Shown here: one piece after another, positions 8,898 through 17,900 of the stretch | Layout: each line of letters starts with the position of its first letter | Position numbering within the stretch: position 1 is the first letter of the stretch | From: CAYYYP01 sp964475985 | Lineage (GTDB): Bacteria; Bdellovibrionota; UBA1018; CAYHWW01 | Assembly (NCBI GenBank): GCA_964475985.1 | Contig: CAYYYP010000013.1 | Span: forward strand, 12,818-76,817 | Reading direction: 5' to 3' | DNA: 64,000 bases | Program-made: the position numbers and the translations under genes | The notes under the pieces: generated by a model | Told to the model about the DNA's origin: nothing | Database searches by the model: none | Seen by the model: only the letters and a program-made list of their open reading frames with translations

Positions 8898-8932
8898 GAT
8901 GTGTTTTCCTGCGCCTTCCTTAGTTTACGAGA

Positions 8933-9475
8933 TTACGAAAGTAAGTTTCCAAAAATGACTTCTGGGAAAAGCTTTTTTTCAATTTCCTCTTGGCCCGTTG
9001 CTGGATTCTTTTTGAAGAGGGAGGGATCGCTTTTCTCAAACGAACGTGAGGCGTCCATGATCTGCACCAAAATCTCGTAGGAGACACCAGGGTCCGGCAT
9101 CAAAATCAGTTTAGTTTCTTCAGGAAACTTATTTTTGATTTCAAGCAGCGCCGTATGCAGGGCATTTAAATCATAATGTCCATCTGGCAGGTTGGTGATC
9201 CGACGATTCACGAGATTTCCAAACCCTCCCTCCAAAAACATCTGGGTTTCTTGGATGCGTAGGGTGAGGTTCAGGGGCGGGCGTTTGTCCTTTTCCAAAA
9301 TCGTCGAGGGATCGGCTAAAAGGGGGGCTGGCGTATCGATTACGGAAATTGATAAAAACGCGCTTGAGAAAAGCAAAAATGCAATGAGCGTCACCATGGT
9401 ATCGAGGATCGGGATCAGGTTGATGTTCACCCCTTCGGAATGGCTTTTTCGGCGGGATGAAGGACGCTTTAACAT
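8933..9475 (-). CDS. ExbD/TolR-family protein, AglQ/AglS-like motor subunit
   Basis: First ExbD-type subunit after the ExbB gene. It begins MLKRPSSRRKSHSEGVNINLIPILDTMVTLIAFLLFSSAF: a basic cytoplasmic tail and the TM helix with the essential aspartate in the LIPILD motif. The periplasmic part holds TLRIQETQMFLEGGFGN and TKLILMPDPGVSYEILVQIMDASRSF, which correspond to the two strands and helix of the TolR domain. It is about 180 residues long. The start is 22 bases after the exbB stop, so the genes form one operon. In gliding bacteria this protein converts proton flow through the ExbB/ExbD channel into movement of the envelope complex. That role is inferred from family and gene arrangement. 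Confidence 0.86.
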   Translation of the reverse strand: MLKRPSSRRKSHSEGVNINLIPILDTMVTLIAFLLFSSAFLSISVIDTPAPLLADPSTILEKDKRPPLNLTLRIQETQMFLEGGFGNLVNRRITNLPDGHYDLNALHTALLEIKNKFPEETKLILMPDPGVSYEILVQIMDASRSFEKSDPSLFKKNPATGQEEIEKKLFPEVIFGNLLS

Positions 9476-9497
9476 GGGTTTTTGCTCCTCATCAAAA

Positions 9498-10163
9498 TCA
9501 AGATGGGACTTTTTCTGAGCTGTGTTTGTATTTGCGGGCCGATAGCAAATCCATGAGCTTCACGCCGAATTCATCGATTTCCTCAACGAGTGAAGTCGCT
9601 TTTGCGGAAAGGATGCTGTGGGCGATCATGGCAAAAATTGCGGTGAGTAGACCAAAGGCCGTGCAGTTCATGGCCTCGGAAATTCCCGATGAAAGAATGG
9701 TTTGGCGCTGAGCCGGATCCGCGATGGCGATGGCGGCAAAGGAATGGATGAGGCCCGTGATGGTACCTAGTAATCCAAAGAGGGTTGCGATGTTGGCGAT
9801 GAGGGATAAATAGCTCAACCTGCGCTCAAGTTTCGGGATGATCTCAAGACTTGCTGCATCAATGGCATTCTGAATTTGTTGGTCATCTCTACTTGCCCGG
9901 CTTAGGCCCGCCTTCATGACCCTGGCCAGTGCCGTCCTTGTAGCGCCGTTACAGACGCGAATGGCGCCGTCGAGATCGCCCGCCAGGATTTGTTTTTGAA
10001 TCTCAAACATGAAGGATGTGCCGTCTACATTATACTGAAAAAATAGCCTGACGGTGCGCTCCAGGGCAAAGGCAATGGCGATTCCCATGCTGATGGCGAT
10101 GGGGTGCATGAACCAGCCGCCCTTGTTGTAATTGCCAATGAGTTCCTGGATGAAATTTTCCAT
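9498..10163 (-). CDS. ExbB/TolQ/MotA-family channel protein, AglR-like
   Basis: Leading gene of the motor operon. It is a 221-residue protein starting MENFIQELIGNYNKGGWFMHPIAISMGIAIAFALERTVRLFF, followed by a cytoplasmic helical domain and the conserved channel helices ANIATLFGLLGTITGLIHSF and GISEAMNCTAFGLLTAIFAMIAHSIL. It is followed directly by two ExbD genes, an order that matches the Myxococcus aglRQS gliding motor. GGAGG lies about 12 bases before the ATG at 10163. A candidate extended -10 promoter lies at 10241-10268. It is likely to work with the Glt-like envelope cluster at 30.5-39 kb, although those genes are not contiguous. Confidence 0.87.
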   Translation of the reverse strand: MENFIQELIGNYNKGGWFMHPIAISMGIAIAFALERTVRLFFQYNVDGTSFMFEIQKQILAGDLDGAIRVCNGATRTALARVMKAGLSRASRDDQQIQNAIDAASLEIIPKLERRLSYLSLIANIATLFGLLGTITGLIHSFAAIAIADPAQRQTILSSGISEAMNCTAFGLLTAIFAMIAHSILSAKATSLVEEIDEFGVKLMDLLSARKYKHSSEKVPS

Positions 10164-10212
10164 GTGATCGATTCGCCTCCGTGGGATGGCAGCGTTCTAT
10201 GGTTCCCCTTCT

Positions 10213-10247
10213 TTACGATAGGGACCGGCGCTGTAAATATATCGTAA
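10213..10247. promoter_or_regulatory. 8-bp inverted repeat upstream of the motor operon
   Basis: TTACGATA at 10213-10220 is repeated in inverse orientation as TATCGTAA at 10240-10247, with 19 bases between. The right half contains the candidate -10 of the aglR-like promoter. It could be an operator for a dimeric regulator or a chance palindrome. Confidence 0.3.
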
Positions 10248-10268
10248 CAAAAAGAATTTACGCGTCAA
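10241..10268 (-). promoter_or_regulatory. Candidate extended -10 promoter of the motor operon
   Basis: On the minus strand TTGACG (-35, at 10263-10268) is followed 16 bases later by TACGAT (-10, at 10241-10246). The -10 is preceded by TGT, an extended -10 element. Transcription would start about 70 bases before the ATG at 10163. The same TTGTTACGnT core occurs upstream of the genes at 13179 (-) and 30555 (+). Confidence 0.4.
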
Positions 10269-10407
10269 TGCAATGAAGCGCGGTAAACGTATGAATTTTA
10301 TAAATTTATAAATACTTTAAATTAACGCGCCGAGCCTTTACGAAAACGTTTCCATTTGACCGCACAAATAATTCAAGTCATGGTGAGTCAAGAGGGTGCG
10401 CACGAAT

Positions 10408-11391
10408 ATGAAATTTTCGAAACTCCATGGTTTTGGGAATGACTTTGTCGTTTTTGATTTCGACGAAATACCGACCCCGGGCGCGGCTCAGGCTGAACGT
10501 GGTCTGCATAAAGCCATGACCACGAACTCCCGCGACCGGAAGGCAGTTTTGGTGGAGGTAGATTTTGTACGTTCCATTTCGGATCGTAAGCGAGGCGTTG
10601 GTTTTGATCAGTTGATCCTCTTAAAAACTCTTCCCGCCCAGGGCCTGAGAAAAATTGTTTTTCTAAACGCCGATGGCAGTTTTGCTGAAATGTGCGGCAA
10701 TGGCCTTCGGGCAGCGGCACTTTTTGATCTGCGTAAAGAACTTATAGTGAAGGACCATAAGCATTTGGTGCGAAAAATGGCTTGGACAAAAAATTACCTT
10801 ACGGATGCCGGTGAACGGCGAGTGACCTTATTGCAAGACGTTAGTTTTGCGGAAATTCAGCAAGGTTTAGAAATTGAGTTTGAAGCCGAGATGGGTGTGC
10901 CAGAAATCAAGCTTTATGCTGGAAATGAAAAAGCTGAGCTGTTGAGGGCGTTGCCGGGAAACCACGCCACCGAGGGCACATCAGTTGAGTTTTATAAGAT
11001 CAATGTGGGAAATCCACATCTGGTGGTCAGAGGCTGGCCGGCCTCGCCGCAGGTATTTAGGGATTGGGGGGCGGCTCTGGAGACGCACCCTTTTTTCCCT
11101 AACCGTACTAACGTTGAGTTCTTTAGGTTCCAAATGGAGCATAAACCTCGGATTGACGCCCTGGTCTGGGAGCGCGGGGTGGGCCCAACGGAGGCCTGTG
11201 GCACGGGTGCCGTGGCCTTGGGTGCTGCCGCGCTAAAAGAATTGAACCGAGAAGAAGTCCAGGCCTCAGCGGTAGAAATTCATTTTCCCGGGGGAAAAGC
11301 TGAGGTTTTAAGCGGTAAGGGTGGAGTCGCCATATTAAGGGGAACGGCCGGATTTAGCTTTGATGGTACGCTACCGCTATCCCGATTATAA
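10408..11391 (+). CDS. dapF: Diaminopimelate epimerase
   Basis: Converts LL-diaminopimelate to the meso form for lysine and peptidoglycan synthesis. It starts MKFSKLHGFGNDFVVFD, the canonical DapF N-terminus. Both catalytic cysteines are present: C96 in FAEMCGNGLRA and C264 in EACGTGAVALGA. The substrate-binding GVGFDQLILL is also present. It is about 327 residues, longer than the usual roughly 275, because of extra residues between the N-terminal motif and GVGFDQ. The start at ATG 10408 is supported by AGAGGG at 10391-10396. A GTG at 10396 is also in frame but overlaps that site. An AT-rich hairpin (TTATAAAT/ATTTATAA, 11386-11408) spans the stop codon and is a weak terminator candidate. No other lysine-pathway gene is nearby. 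Confidence 0.95.
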   Translation: MKFSKLHGFGNDFVVFDFDEIPTPGAAQAERGLHKAMTTNSRDRKAVLVEVDFVRSISDRKRGVGFDQLILLKTLPAQGLRKIVFLNADGSFAEMCGNGLRAAALFDLRKELIVKDHKHLVRKMAWTKNYLTDAGERRVTLLQDVSFAEIQQGLEIEFEAEMGVPEIKLYAGNEKAELLRALPGNHATEGTSVEFYKINVGNPHLVVRGWPASPQVFRDWGAALETHPFFPNRTNVEFFRFQMEHKPRIDALVWERGVGPTEACGTGAVALGAAALKELNREEVQASAVEIHFPGGKAEVLSGKGGVAILRGTAGFSFDGTLPLSRL

Positions 11392-11460
11392 ATAAAAAAA
11401 ATTTATAAAGGTCATATTCTCGTTTGAATTCGTAAGGCCGCCGTATTAAGACAAGGCGCT

Positions 11461-12927
11461 ATGATTTTCCCACCCTTCATCCGTGGCTTTTTGGTCTTGG
11501 CCCTCTGCGTGAGCCCCCTTTTCACAGGCCATTTGGCCTTCGCGGAATCAAGACAATTACGGATCGCGAGCGCGCGAACGGCCATTGATGCATATTATTC
11601 TGACCCGACAAGTCGGGTGAATGAAAGTGGCGCGATGACTGTCATTCATAATTTTAGTTTGGCGCCCACTGGGCTGGGACCTTCTGAGTTCCCTGGCTTC
11701 ACGAATCTTGAATACGATTTTCTTTTTGGAGTTCTGGAAGATAGCCGAGACGAGTTTGTGCCATCGCAGCTGGTCGCCGAAGCTGTGCGCTGCTTACTAG
11801 TTGCCACCTGGAGCGAGTCCGTGCCCATGGCCCAGCAGCCGTTTTATGAGCATCTTCTTGGGAGGTTAAAACGATTTGAACGGGAAGGGGTCGTTCAAGG
11901 AGCGCCTTTAAATGAATTTCTTTTTCTGGCCCTGGCCACCTTTCCCATCTCAGGAAACTACCGGGAAGGTTTTACGAAATCCCTGGCCCATTTTTTTGCG
12001 CAAGACAATCCTGAGCTCCATCAAAATCAATTTGATTATTGGACCATGCGCGCAAAGGTAGCTAGAGACGGATCCCTTACTTTTCAATCGTTGAACGCAA
12101 GGGAATTGCGGAAGTTTTTGCAAGAAAATATATCCAATCAGCGTTTAACTCCGTGGGTTTCCTATACGCCTCTGGACCGAAGCCTGCTTAATCTTTTGAA
12201 GTATGATTTCTCAAAGAAGCCCGAGCCGGTTTTGGAAAGACTAGAGTACCATTCTACGCTCTCCCGCGCGCTTTACTCCCCCGTGCCCCTGACTAGGGTT
12301 TTAGTTTTTGAATTTGTGGAAAAGGCCATTCAGGAAAAAATTCCCGGCATTTTGAGCGATGAACTCTTAACGCAAGTTCTGGGAGCAAATGAATACATGG
12401 AGGCCATTGGTGAAGTTGAGTCCCCGAGCGTCCATCGAAAGTGGCGCAAAGTTTCAAATTTGATTCTAGAGCTTTCACCAAAATCAAAAATTAGGACTGA
12501 TTTTGAAGTCCAACTTGAACAGATATTTGTTAAAACTTTTAACCAAGTGAGAGCCAAAATGTGGGATTCTACGGATCCCGAAGTTCGAATGAAAGCGCCG
12601 CAGGTGATGGCGGTCGCGGCCCTTGCAGGATTTTTGGAGGCCTTAAGCCAAATCCGTGAACCTTCGGTGGTTTTTGCTTCGGTGGGATTCTTTGAAAGAG
12701 TTGCCTTGCAATTTCCGTTTCGGTTTCAAGGTTTGTTTGGTGCACCTTGGAATGGGTTTAAGCAGTTGCTTAATGATTTAGTTGCGCCAGACGATTTCAT
12801 TGAGGCTGCGCAAGCCAGAGCCCAGGTCTTGGATCGGGGGATAATGCGGCTGCGCTGCGCGTTAATTCTTGGAGATGCTACGACGGTCGCAAATGATGAC
12901 GGGCCGCTTTCTGGCAATAACCGCTAA
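11461..12927 (+). CDS. Secreted protein of unknown function
   Basis: 488 residues, family not recognised. The N-terminus has a clear signal peptide (MIFPPFIRGFLVLALCVSPLFTGHLAFA, cleavage after AFA-ES). The mature part is largely helical in composition, with many leucine, glutamate and phenylalanine residues, and lacks obvious repeats, metal motifs or TM segments. Only one cysteine pair appears, far apart (CLLVA and LRCAL). It lies 69 bases after dapF, and a small gene converges on it from the right with 39 bases between. A periplasmic location is inferred. Confidence 0.65.
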   Translation: MIFPPFIRGFLVLALCVSPLFTGHLAFAESRQLRIASARTAIDAYYSDPTSRVNESGAMTVIHNFSLAPTGLGPSEFPGFTNLEYDFLFGVLEDSRDEFVPSQLVAEAVRCLLVATWSESVPMAQQPFYEHLLGRLKRFEREGVVQGAPLNEFLFLALATFPISGNYREGFTKSLAHFFAQDNPELHQNQFDYWTMRAKVARDGSLTFQSLNARELRKFLQENISNQRLTPWVSYTPLDRSLLNLLKYDFSKKPEPVLERLEYHSTLSRALYSPVPLTRVLVFEFVEKAIQEKIPGILSDELLTQVLGANEYMEAIGEVESPSVHRKWRKVSNLILELSPKSKIRTDFEVQLEQIFVKTFNQVRAKMWDSTDPEVRMKAPQVMAVAALAGFLEALSQIREPSVVFASVGFFERVALQFPFRFQGLFGAPWNGFKQLLNDLVAPDDFIEAAQARAQVLDRGIMRLRCALILGDATTVANDDGPLSGNNR

Positions 12928-12966
12928 ACTGAGGCGATCAAAAGCAGACGCCTGATCGCCGTCCGT

Positions 12967-13179
12967 CTAAGCCGTCGTGGAGTAGAGCCTAAACGTTCGA
13001 TCGTGGTGGCGTTTGATCGCAAAGGCTTCCTTACTTTCCGAAAGTTGGCGGTAAAAATCAGGATCAAGGCTCGCAACTTCAGAGACCGTAAGTCCCTCAT
13101 ATTTTCCAAAATCAATGATGACCTGATATTCCCGAAGGGTTCCAGTGACGGGGCTTTGTAAAGTCGAGTTGAAACTCAT
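12967..13179 (-). CDS. Small conserved protein, 70 residues
   Basis: Compact protein with the core VIIDFGKYEGLTVSEVASLDPDFYRQLSESKEAF. This resembles the short domain found at the C-terminus of some exonuclease X-like proteins and in small stand-alone proteins (pattern FGKYxGxTVxEVxxxDPxY). The basic ending IKRHHDRTFRLYSTTA would suit nucleic-acid binding, though that is speculative. AGAGGTG lies about 10 bases before the ATG at 13179. A TTGAGA-18-TACGAT promoter candidate with TGT before the -10 is at 13204-13233. Expressed alone from its own promoter, it faces purF. Confidence 0.65.
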   Translation of the reverse strand: MSFNSTLQSPVTGTLREYQVIIDFGKYEGLTVSEVASLDPDFYRQLSESKEAFAIKRHHDRTFRLYSTTA

Positions 13180-13203
13180 CTTAAAAACACCTCTTCACAA
13201 AAC

Positions 13204-13233
13204 ATCGTAACAAGAAAACTGCCCGCATCTCAA
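13204..13233 (-). promoter_or_regulatory. Candidate extended -10 promoter of the 70-residue protein
   Basis: On the minus strand TTGAGA (13228-13233) is spaced 18 bases from TACGAT (13204-13209), which is preceded by TGT. The core CTTGTTACGAT is nearly identical to that upstream of the AglR-like gene. The leader to the ATG would be about 20 bases and contains the ribosome binding site. Confidence 0.35.
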
Positions 13234-13265
13234 TCCTGCGCTGCGACATTATACCGGCTATTCCC

Positions 13266-13294
13266 TTGCCATTCGCAGGCCCCTCCTCTAGGTT
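13266..13294 (+). promoter_or_regulatory. Weak candidate promoter of the purine operon
   Basis: TTGCCA (13266-13271), a 17-base spacer and TAGGTT (13289-13294) lie just before the purF ribosome binding site GGGAGG. The -10 keeps only the T, A and final T of the consensus. No PurR-type operator or purine riboswitch could be recognised in the 143 bases before purF. Confidence 0.25.
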
Positions 13295-13322
13295 GCTTCC
13301 ATTAGAACGGGAGGCTTCTTCC

Positions 13323-14900
13323 ATGTGTGGAGTGGTGGGTGTCTTACGAAAAAGTGCTGCGAATTCTACGGTTCATTCTGATGGTAGTGACGATCTGAGT
13401 CATGAAAGGAATTTAGCAGTTTTGCGTAGTGATCATCAGGCGGCGCAAGATGTCCTCCTTTCTTTGATTGCCCTTCAGCATCGTGGACAGGACGCGGCAG
13501 GCATCATCTCCTTCGATGATGCCTTTCATGAAACTAAGGGTTTAGGATTAGTCGAAGGTGTTTTTACCCAAAAATCCCTGGAATCCTTAACCGGTTCAAT
13601 TGCGGTGGGCCACACTCGGTACGGGACTACCGGCAACGGCGACGTACGTGAAGCGCAACCCTTTACCCTAAATTTTCCCTTGGGCATCGCCATCGTCCAT
13701 AACGGAAACATTGTGAATCACGATTCCATGCGTGAAGAACTTTCCAAGAATATGGGCCGTATCTGTTTTACGAGCTCCGATACGGAAGTGCTTTTGAATT
13801 GGATTGCGCATCACCTTTCAAAGCAGACTTTCTCTCAAGAATCCCTCAGGGACGGTGCCGCCTTTTCGGCGTTACAAACTGCCACTAAGGAGGTCTTTGA
13901 TCACTTGATCGGGAGTTACTCCGTGGTGGGAATTTTAGCTCGATGCGGACTCTTTGCTTTCCGGGATGTGCATGGAATTAGGCCCTTGGTTCTTGGGTGT
14001 AAAAGGCAAGCAGGCGAGATTACGGAATACATGGTCGCGAGTGAATCAATTGCCCTGCAGGTTGCGGGATTTGAACTTATGAGGGACGTGGCGCCGGGAG
14101 AATTGATTTTCATTGAAAAGGACACGGCGCAGTTACAGAGTGTAAATTTACTCAAAGAAAAGACCTCACCAAAACCTTGCATGTTTGAGTGGGTTTATTT
14201 TGCTTCAGCGGAAAGCGAACTTGAAAAAACTCCAGTCTACGGCGTTCGCCTTGAACTTGGCCGCGCTTTAGCAAAAACCTTAGGGCCAAAGTTAAAAGAG
14301 TGGCAGGTGGATTTGGTGGCTCCGGTTCCGGATACCTCTCGAACGGCAGCATCGGCACTAGCTGAGGAATTACATTTACCCTACCGTGAAGTGCTCATAA
14401 AAAATCGCTACATCAAGCGAACATTTATTCTAGCTTCCCAAACCTTGCGCAGCCGATCGGTAGATTTAAAGTTAAATCCCGTGCTGAGCGAAATCCGCGG
14501 CAAAAATGTGCTGTTGGTGGATGATTCCATCGTGCGGGGAACTACTTCAAAACGTATCGTTGAACTGGTGCGCCGGGCGGGGGCTCGTAAAGTTTATTTT
14601 TTAAGCACTTGTCCACCCATTCGTTACCCCTGTTATTACGGCATTGATTTTCCGGACGTGAAGGAACTCGTGGCGGCTGGCCGAAGTGAAGAGGATGTCT
14701 CAGATATTTTGGGCGCCGACGGCGTGGTTTACTTGGATGCCGCCGCTTTAAAACAAAGCATTTTAAAGGCATCAAACGGCGAGGTGAGCTCCATTTGCAT
14801 GGCCTGCATTGATGAACGATATCCTACACCCATTGGAGAAGGCGTAAGGTTTGCCCACACGCGCGGATTGCAAAGAGGCAAGGGAGGAAAAGCGGAATGA
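13323..14900 (+). CDS. purF: Amidophosphoribosyltransferase
   Basis: First committed enzyme of purine synthesis (PRPP + glutamine to phosphoribosylamine). The start at ATG 13323 makes the next residue cysteine (MCGVVGV), the N-terminal nucleophile of the Ntn glutaminase domain. GGGAGG lies about 10 bases upstream. Visible motifs are LQHRGQDAAGI, GHTRYGTTGNGD and VHNGNIVN in the glutaminase domain, and the PRPP loop VLLVDDSIVRGTTSK (about residues 396-410). The late cysteines, including SICMACIDERYPT, indicate the iron-sulfur type known from Bacillus. It is about 525 residues. The stop overlaps the next start as ATGA, so translation is coupled. Confidence 0.97.
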   Translation: MCGVVGVLRKSAANSTVHSDGSDDLSHERNLAVLRSDHQAAQDVLLSLIALQHRGQDAAGIISFDDAFHETKGLGLVEGVFTQKSLESLTGSIAVGHTRYGTTGNGDVREAQPFTLNFPLGIAIVHNGNIVNHDSMREELSKNMGRICFTSSDTEVLLNWIAHHLSKQTFSQESLRDGAAFSALQTATKEVFDHLIGSYSVVGILARCGLFAFRDVHGIRPLVLGCKRQAGEITEYMVASESIALQVAGFELMRDVAPGELIFIEKDTAQLQSVNLLKEKTSPKPCMFEWVYFASAESELEKTPVYGVRLELGRALAKTLGPKLKEWQVDLVAPVPDTSRTAASALAEELHLPYREVLIKNRYIKRTFILASQTLRSRSVDLKLNPVLSEIRGKNVLLVDDSIVRGTTSKRIVELVRRAGARKVYFLSTCPPIRYPCYYGIDFPDVKELVAAGRSEEDVSDILGADGVVYLDAAALKQSILKASNGEVSSICMACIDERYPTPIGEGVRFAHTRGLQRGKGGKAE

Positions 14901-17900
14901 AGGATGGTCTCGAAAGTCCTAGCGTTGAAGGCGGTCGGACCCTTCTTTATCGGGGAAGCGTAAAAGATATTTTTCGTACTGGGACAGAACTTCTTGAATT
15001 TGAATTTTCCAATCGTTTCTCGGTCTTTGATTGGGGAGAGATGCCCGATCAAATTCCGGATAAGGGAAAGAACCTTGCTCGGTTTGCGAAAACTTCCTTT
15101 GATAAAGTTCAGGACCCTAGGCGATGGCAACGTTTAGGAAAAAAAATGGACGCGGTTTTTTCGTCCTTAAAAGGCCCCCAGGATTTGCAAATTGTTTCCT
15201 TTCTTCGCTCCACCTTAGGGAGCTTAACGGAGCATGGCTTACGCACTCATTATTTAGCGGCGCATAATTCGCGGAATTCTTTCATGGCTAGGGAAGTTCA
15301 AGTGTTAAGACCTCACCGGAAAGAAACGGCCTTCGGTTCTATTTATGAATATCAGGATCAAATGGCGCCGTTTGATCGTCCTTTTTTGGTCCCGCTGGAA
15401 GTCGTTTTCCGGTTTGGGGTGCCCGCTGGATCAAGCTTCCGTAGCCGTATGGGTGATGGGAGCTACCTTGCGGAAGTGGGGCTTGATCAGGAGTTTTTAA
15501 AAAAGACGCAAGATCCCCGGGCCATTTATTTTGATTTGCCGGTGATCGAATTTTTTACCAAGCTTGAGGAACAAGATCGTCATTTACGATTGCAGGAAGC
15601 GCTGCTCGTGAGCGGGCTCAATACCGAGCTCTTTGCTTCACTCAAGGCCCATTCCATTTTGCTGGCTTTGTTTCTACGCGAAGAATTTTCTGAAATTGAT
15701 TTAAAACTTTGGGATGGAAAATTTGAGTGGGGTGCCGATGCCCAGGGCATCTTTTTAGTGGATAGCATTGGCCCCGATGAACTGCGTTTAGAGCTTAAGG
15801 GCGAGAGTTTTGGTGGGCAAAAAAACGTTCCCCTCTCTAAGGAATTTTTGCGACTGTTTTATCGGAAATCCAGCTGGTTTGAAAAACTTGAAACGTTTAA
15901 GGCCAAGGATAACTTTGGGTGGAAGGATGAAATGAAGGCCAAGGGAATTCTACCGCCGGCCCTCCCCCAGGATTGGATTGCCTACGCAAAAAATATTTAT
16001 GAAATTTTAGCCGATCTTTGGGAGTTCGGAAAAACGAGCTCTGCGCAAAATTTTTCACAAACATCTAAAGTTGCGCAGCTCGTAGACCAGGGACAAAAAC
16101 TTTTGCTTAAGTCTGAACAATCCACTGAGCACCAGGATTGGTGGGAAGCGGTTCAGAATAAATTAAAGTTTAAAACCAGGAACGTCGCTGTACTCGGAAG
16201 TGGTGGGCGAGAGGATGCTTTGGCCCAGGCCTTAAGGCATTCGGCCTTTGTGGGTGAAGTGTTTTTATTCCCGGGCAACGGAGTTTCCCAGGGCTCCATC
16301 GCCTGTGATGTGGATGATTTAGTGGCGCTTAAAGGATTGCTCCGGGAATTTAAAATCGATCTCGTGGTGATTGGACCCGACAACCTGCTTGAGCAGGGGT
16401 ACGCCAACGATTTACGAGACTCAGGCTTTTTAGTTTTTGGACCAACCAGGGAAGCCTCCCGCCTGGAATGGCAAAAGTCCTTTGCCAAAGATATTTTAGT
16501 AAAAAGAAAAGTGCCGACCGCACAACATTGGACTTGGACGTCCCTTAAAGAGGCTCAGGCGCAATGGCAAGATGTGCTCACGGAAGTTTCCCTGCCGCTA
16601 GTACTTAAGTATGACGGGTTAGCCTTGGGCAAAGGGGTTGAAATCATTCATTCCGCCGACCAAGGGATGAGTTTTCTTAAGGACGTTTTTGAGAATTCAA
16701 AATTTTCACCCGGAAAAAAATCGGGATCAGCTCAACTTGGCCTTGGCGCAAGGGTCGTGTGTGAAAAATTCCTTGAAGGTAGGGAAGTCAGTCTCTTTGC
16801 CGTTTGTGACGGAAAGGATTTCATTGTTCTTGAACCGGCTTGCGATGCCAAACGTTTGCGCGAAGGCAACGAAGGTCCGAATACCGGCGGCATGGGAGCA
16901 TTTTCACCCGTGCCGTGGCTGAATGAAGATGACCTTAAGGCGGCATCCCAGGATATTTTTGAACCAGTTTTAGATGAAATGAAAAAACTTGGCCATGCTT
17001 TTTCGGGGCTTTTATATGCAGGCCTCATGTTTCATGAAGGCAGCCGGAGTTTTTCAGTCATTGAATTTAACGCAAGGTTTGGCGACCCTGAAACCCAGGC
17101 ACTTTTGCCTAGGCTTAAGTCCGATTTCCTTACTTTGCTCATGGGAGCGGCGACCGGCGACTTGCTGCGCGCAAACCAAGTGAACCCTTTAACGTGGGAT
17201 CATCAGTCGAGTGTCACCATCGTAGCGGCCTCTAGGGGTTATCCTGAGACTTCAACCAAGGGTGTGCCCATAAATTTTGATGATAATTTTTGGAAGGTAA
17301 CGGATTCAGGTTTTCCATTAGCAAAAAGTGAGCAGAGCATATTTTTGGCGGGCGTAAAAAATGAAGATACCAAGCTCTTAACTTGGGGTGGGCGAGTGCT
17401 TGCCATTACTTGTTTAGGGAATGACCTTCGGGAAGCGAGACGTAGGGCGCTTGATGTGATGGCCTCGGTTCACTTTGATGGCATGCAATGCCGCAAGGAC
17501 TTGGGGCTTTGGAACGCGGTCAATGCGCTGGGCAATGTTAAGGGCAGATTTACCCAGAAATTATTAAAGGTTCCCATGAACCATCGGCCAAAGGAAGTGA
17601 TCCTCTTTGCAAGTGGGCGAGGCTCCAATGCGCGGGCCCTCTGGCAAGCCGCGCGAGAAAATCCTTCACATTTTCCTAAAATCTTAGGGGTGGTGTGTAA
17701 CCGAAAAGAGGCTCCGGTTTTGGAGTGGGCTAGGGAAGTTGGGCTTCGATCACTCACCATACCTTCTGCTAAGTTTTTGAAACGTGAAGACCATGAGGCA
17801 GAAATTTTAAGAAGGCTTTCTTTGGATTGGGACCTTGGAGATAATTTCACTTCACGCGCTGATTTATGGTGTGTCCTTGCCGGTTATATGCGGCTTTTTT

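Noticed and set aside
11386..11408. AT hairpin at the dapF end as a terminator
   Set aside because: The stem is all A/T and overlaps the stop codon, so it is too weak to call on its own.
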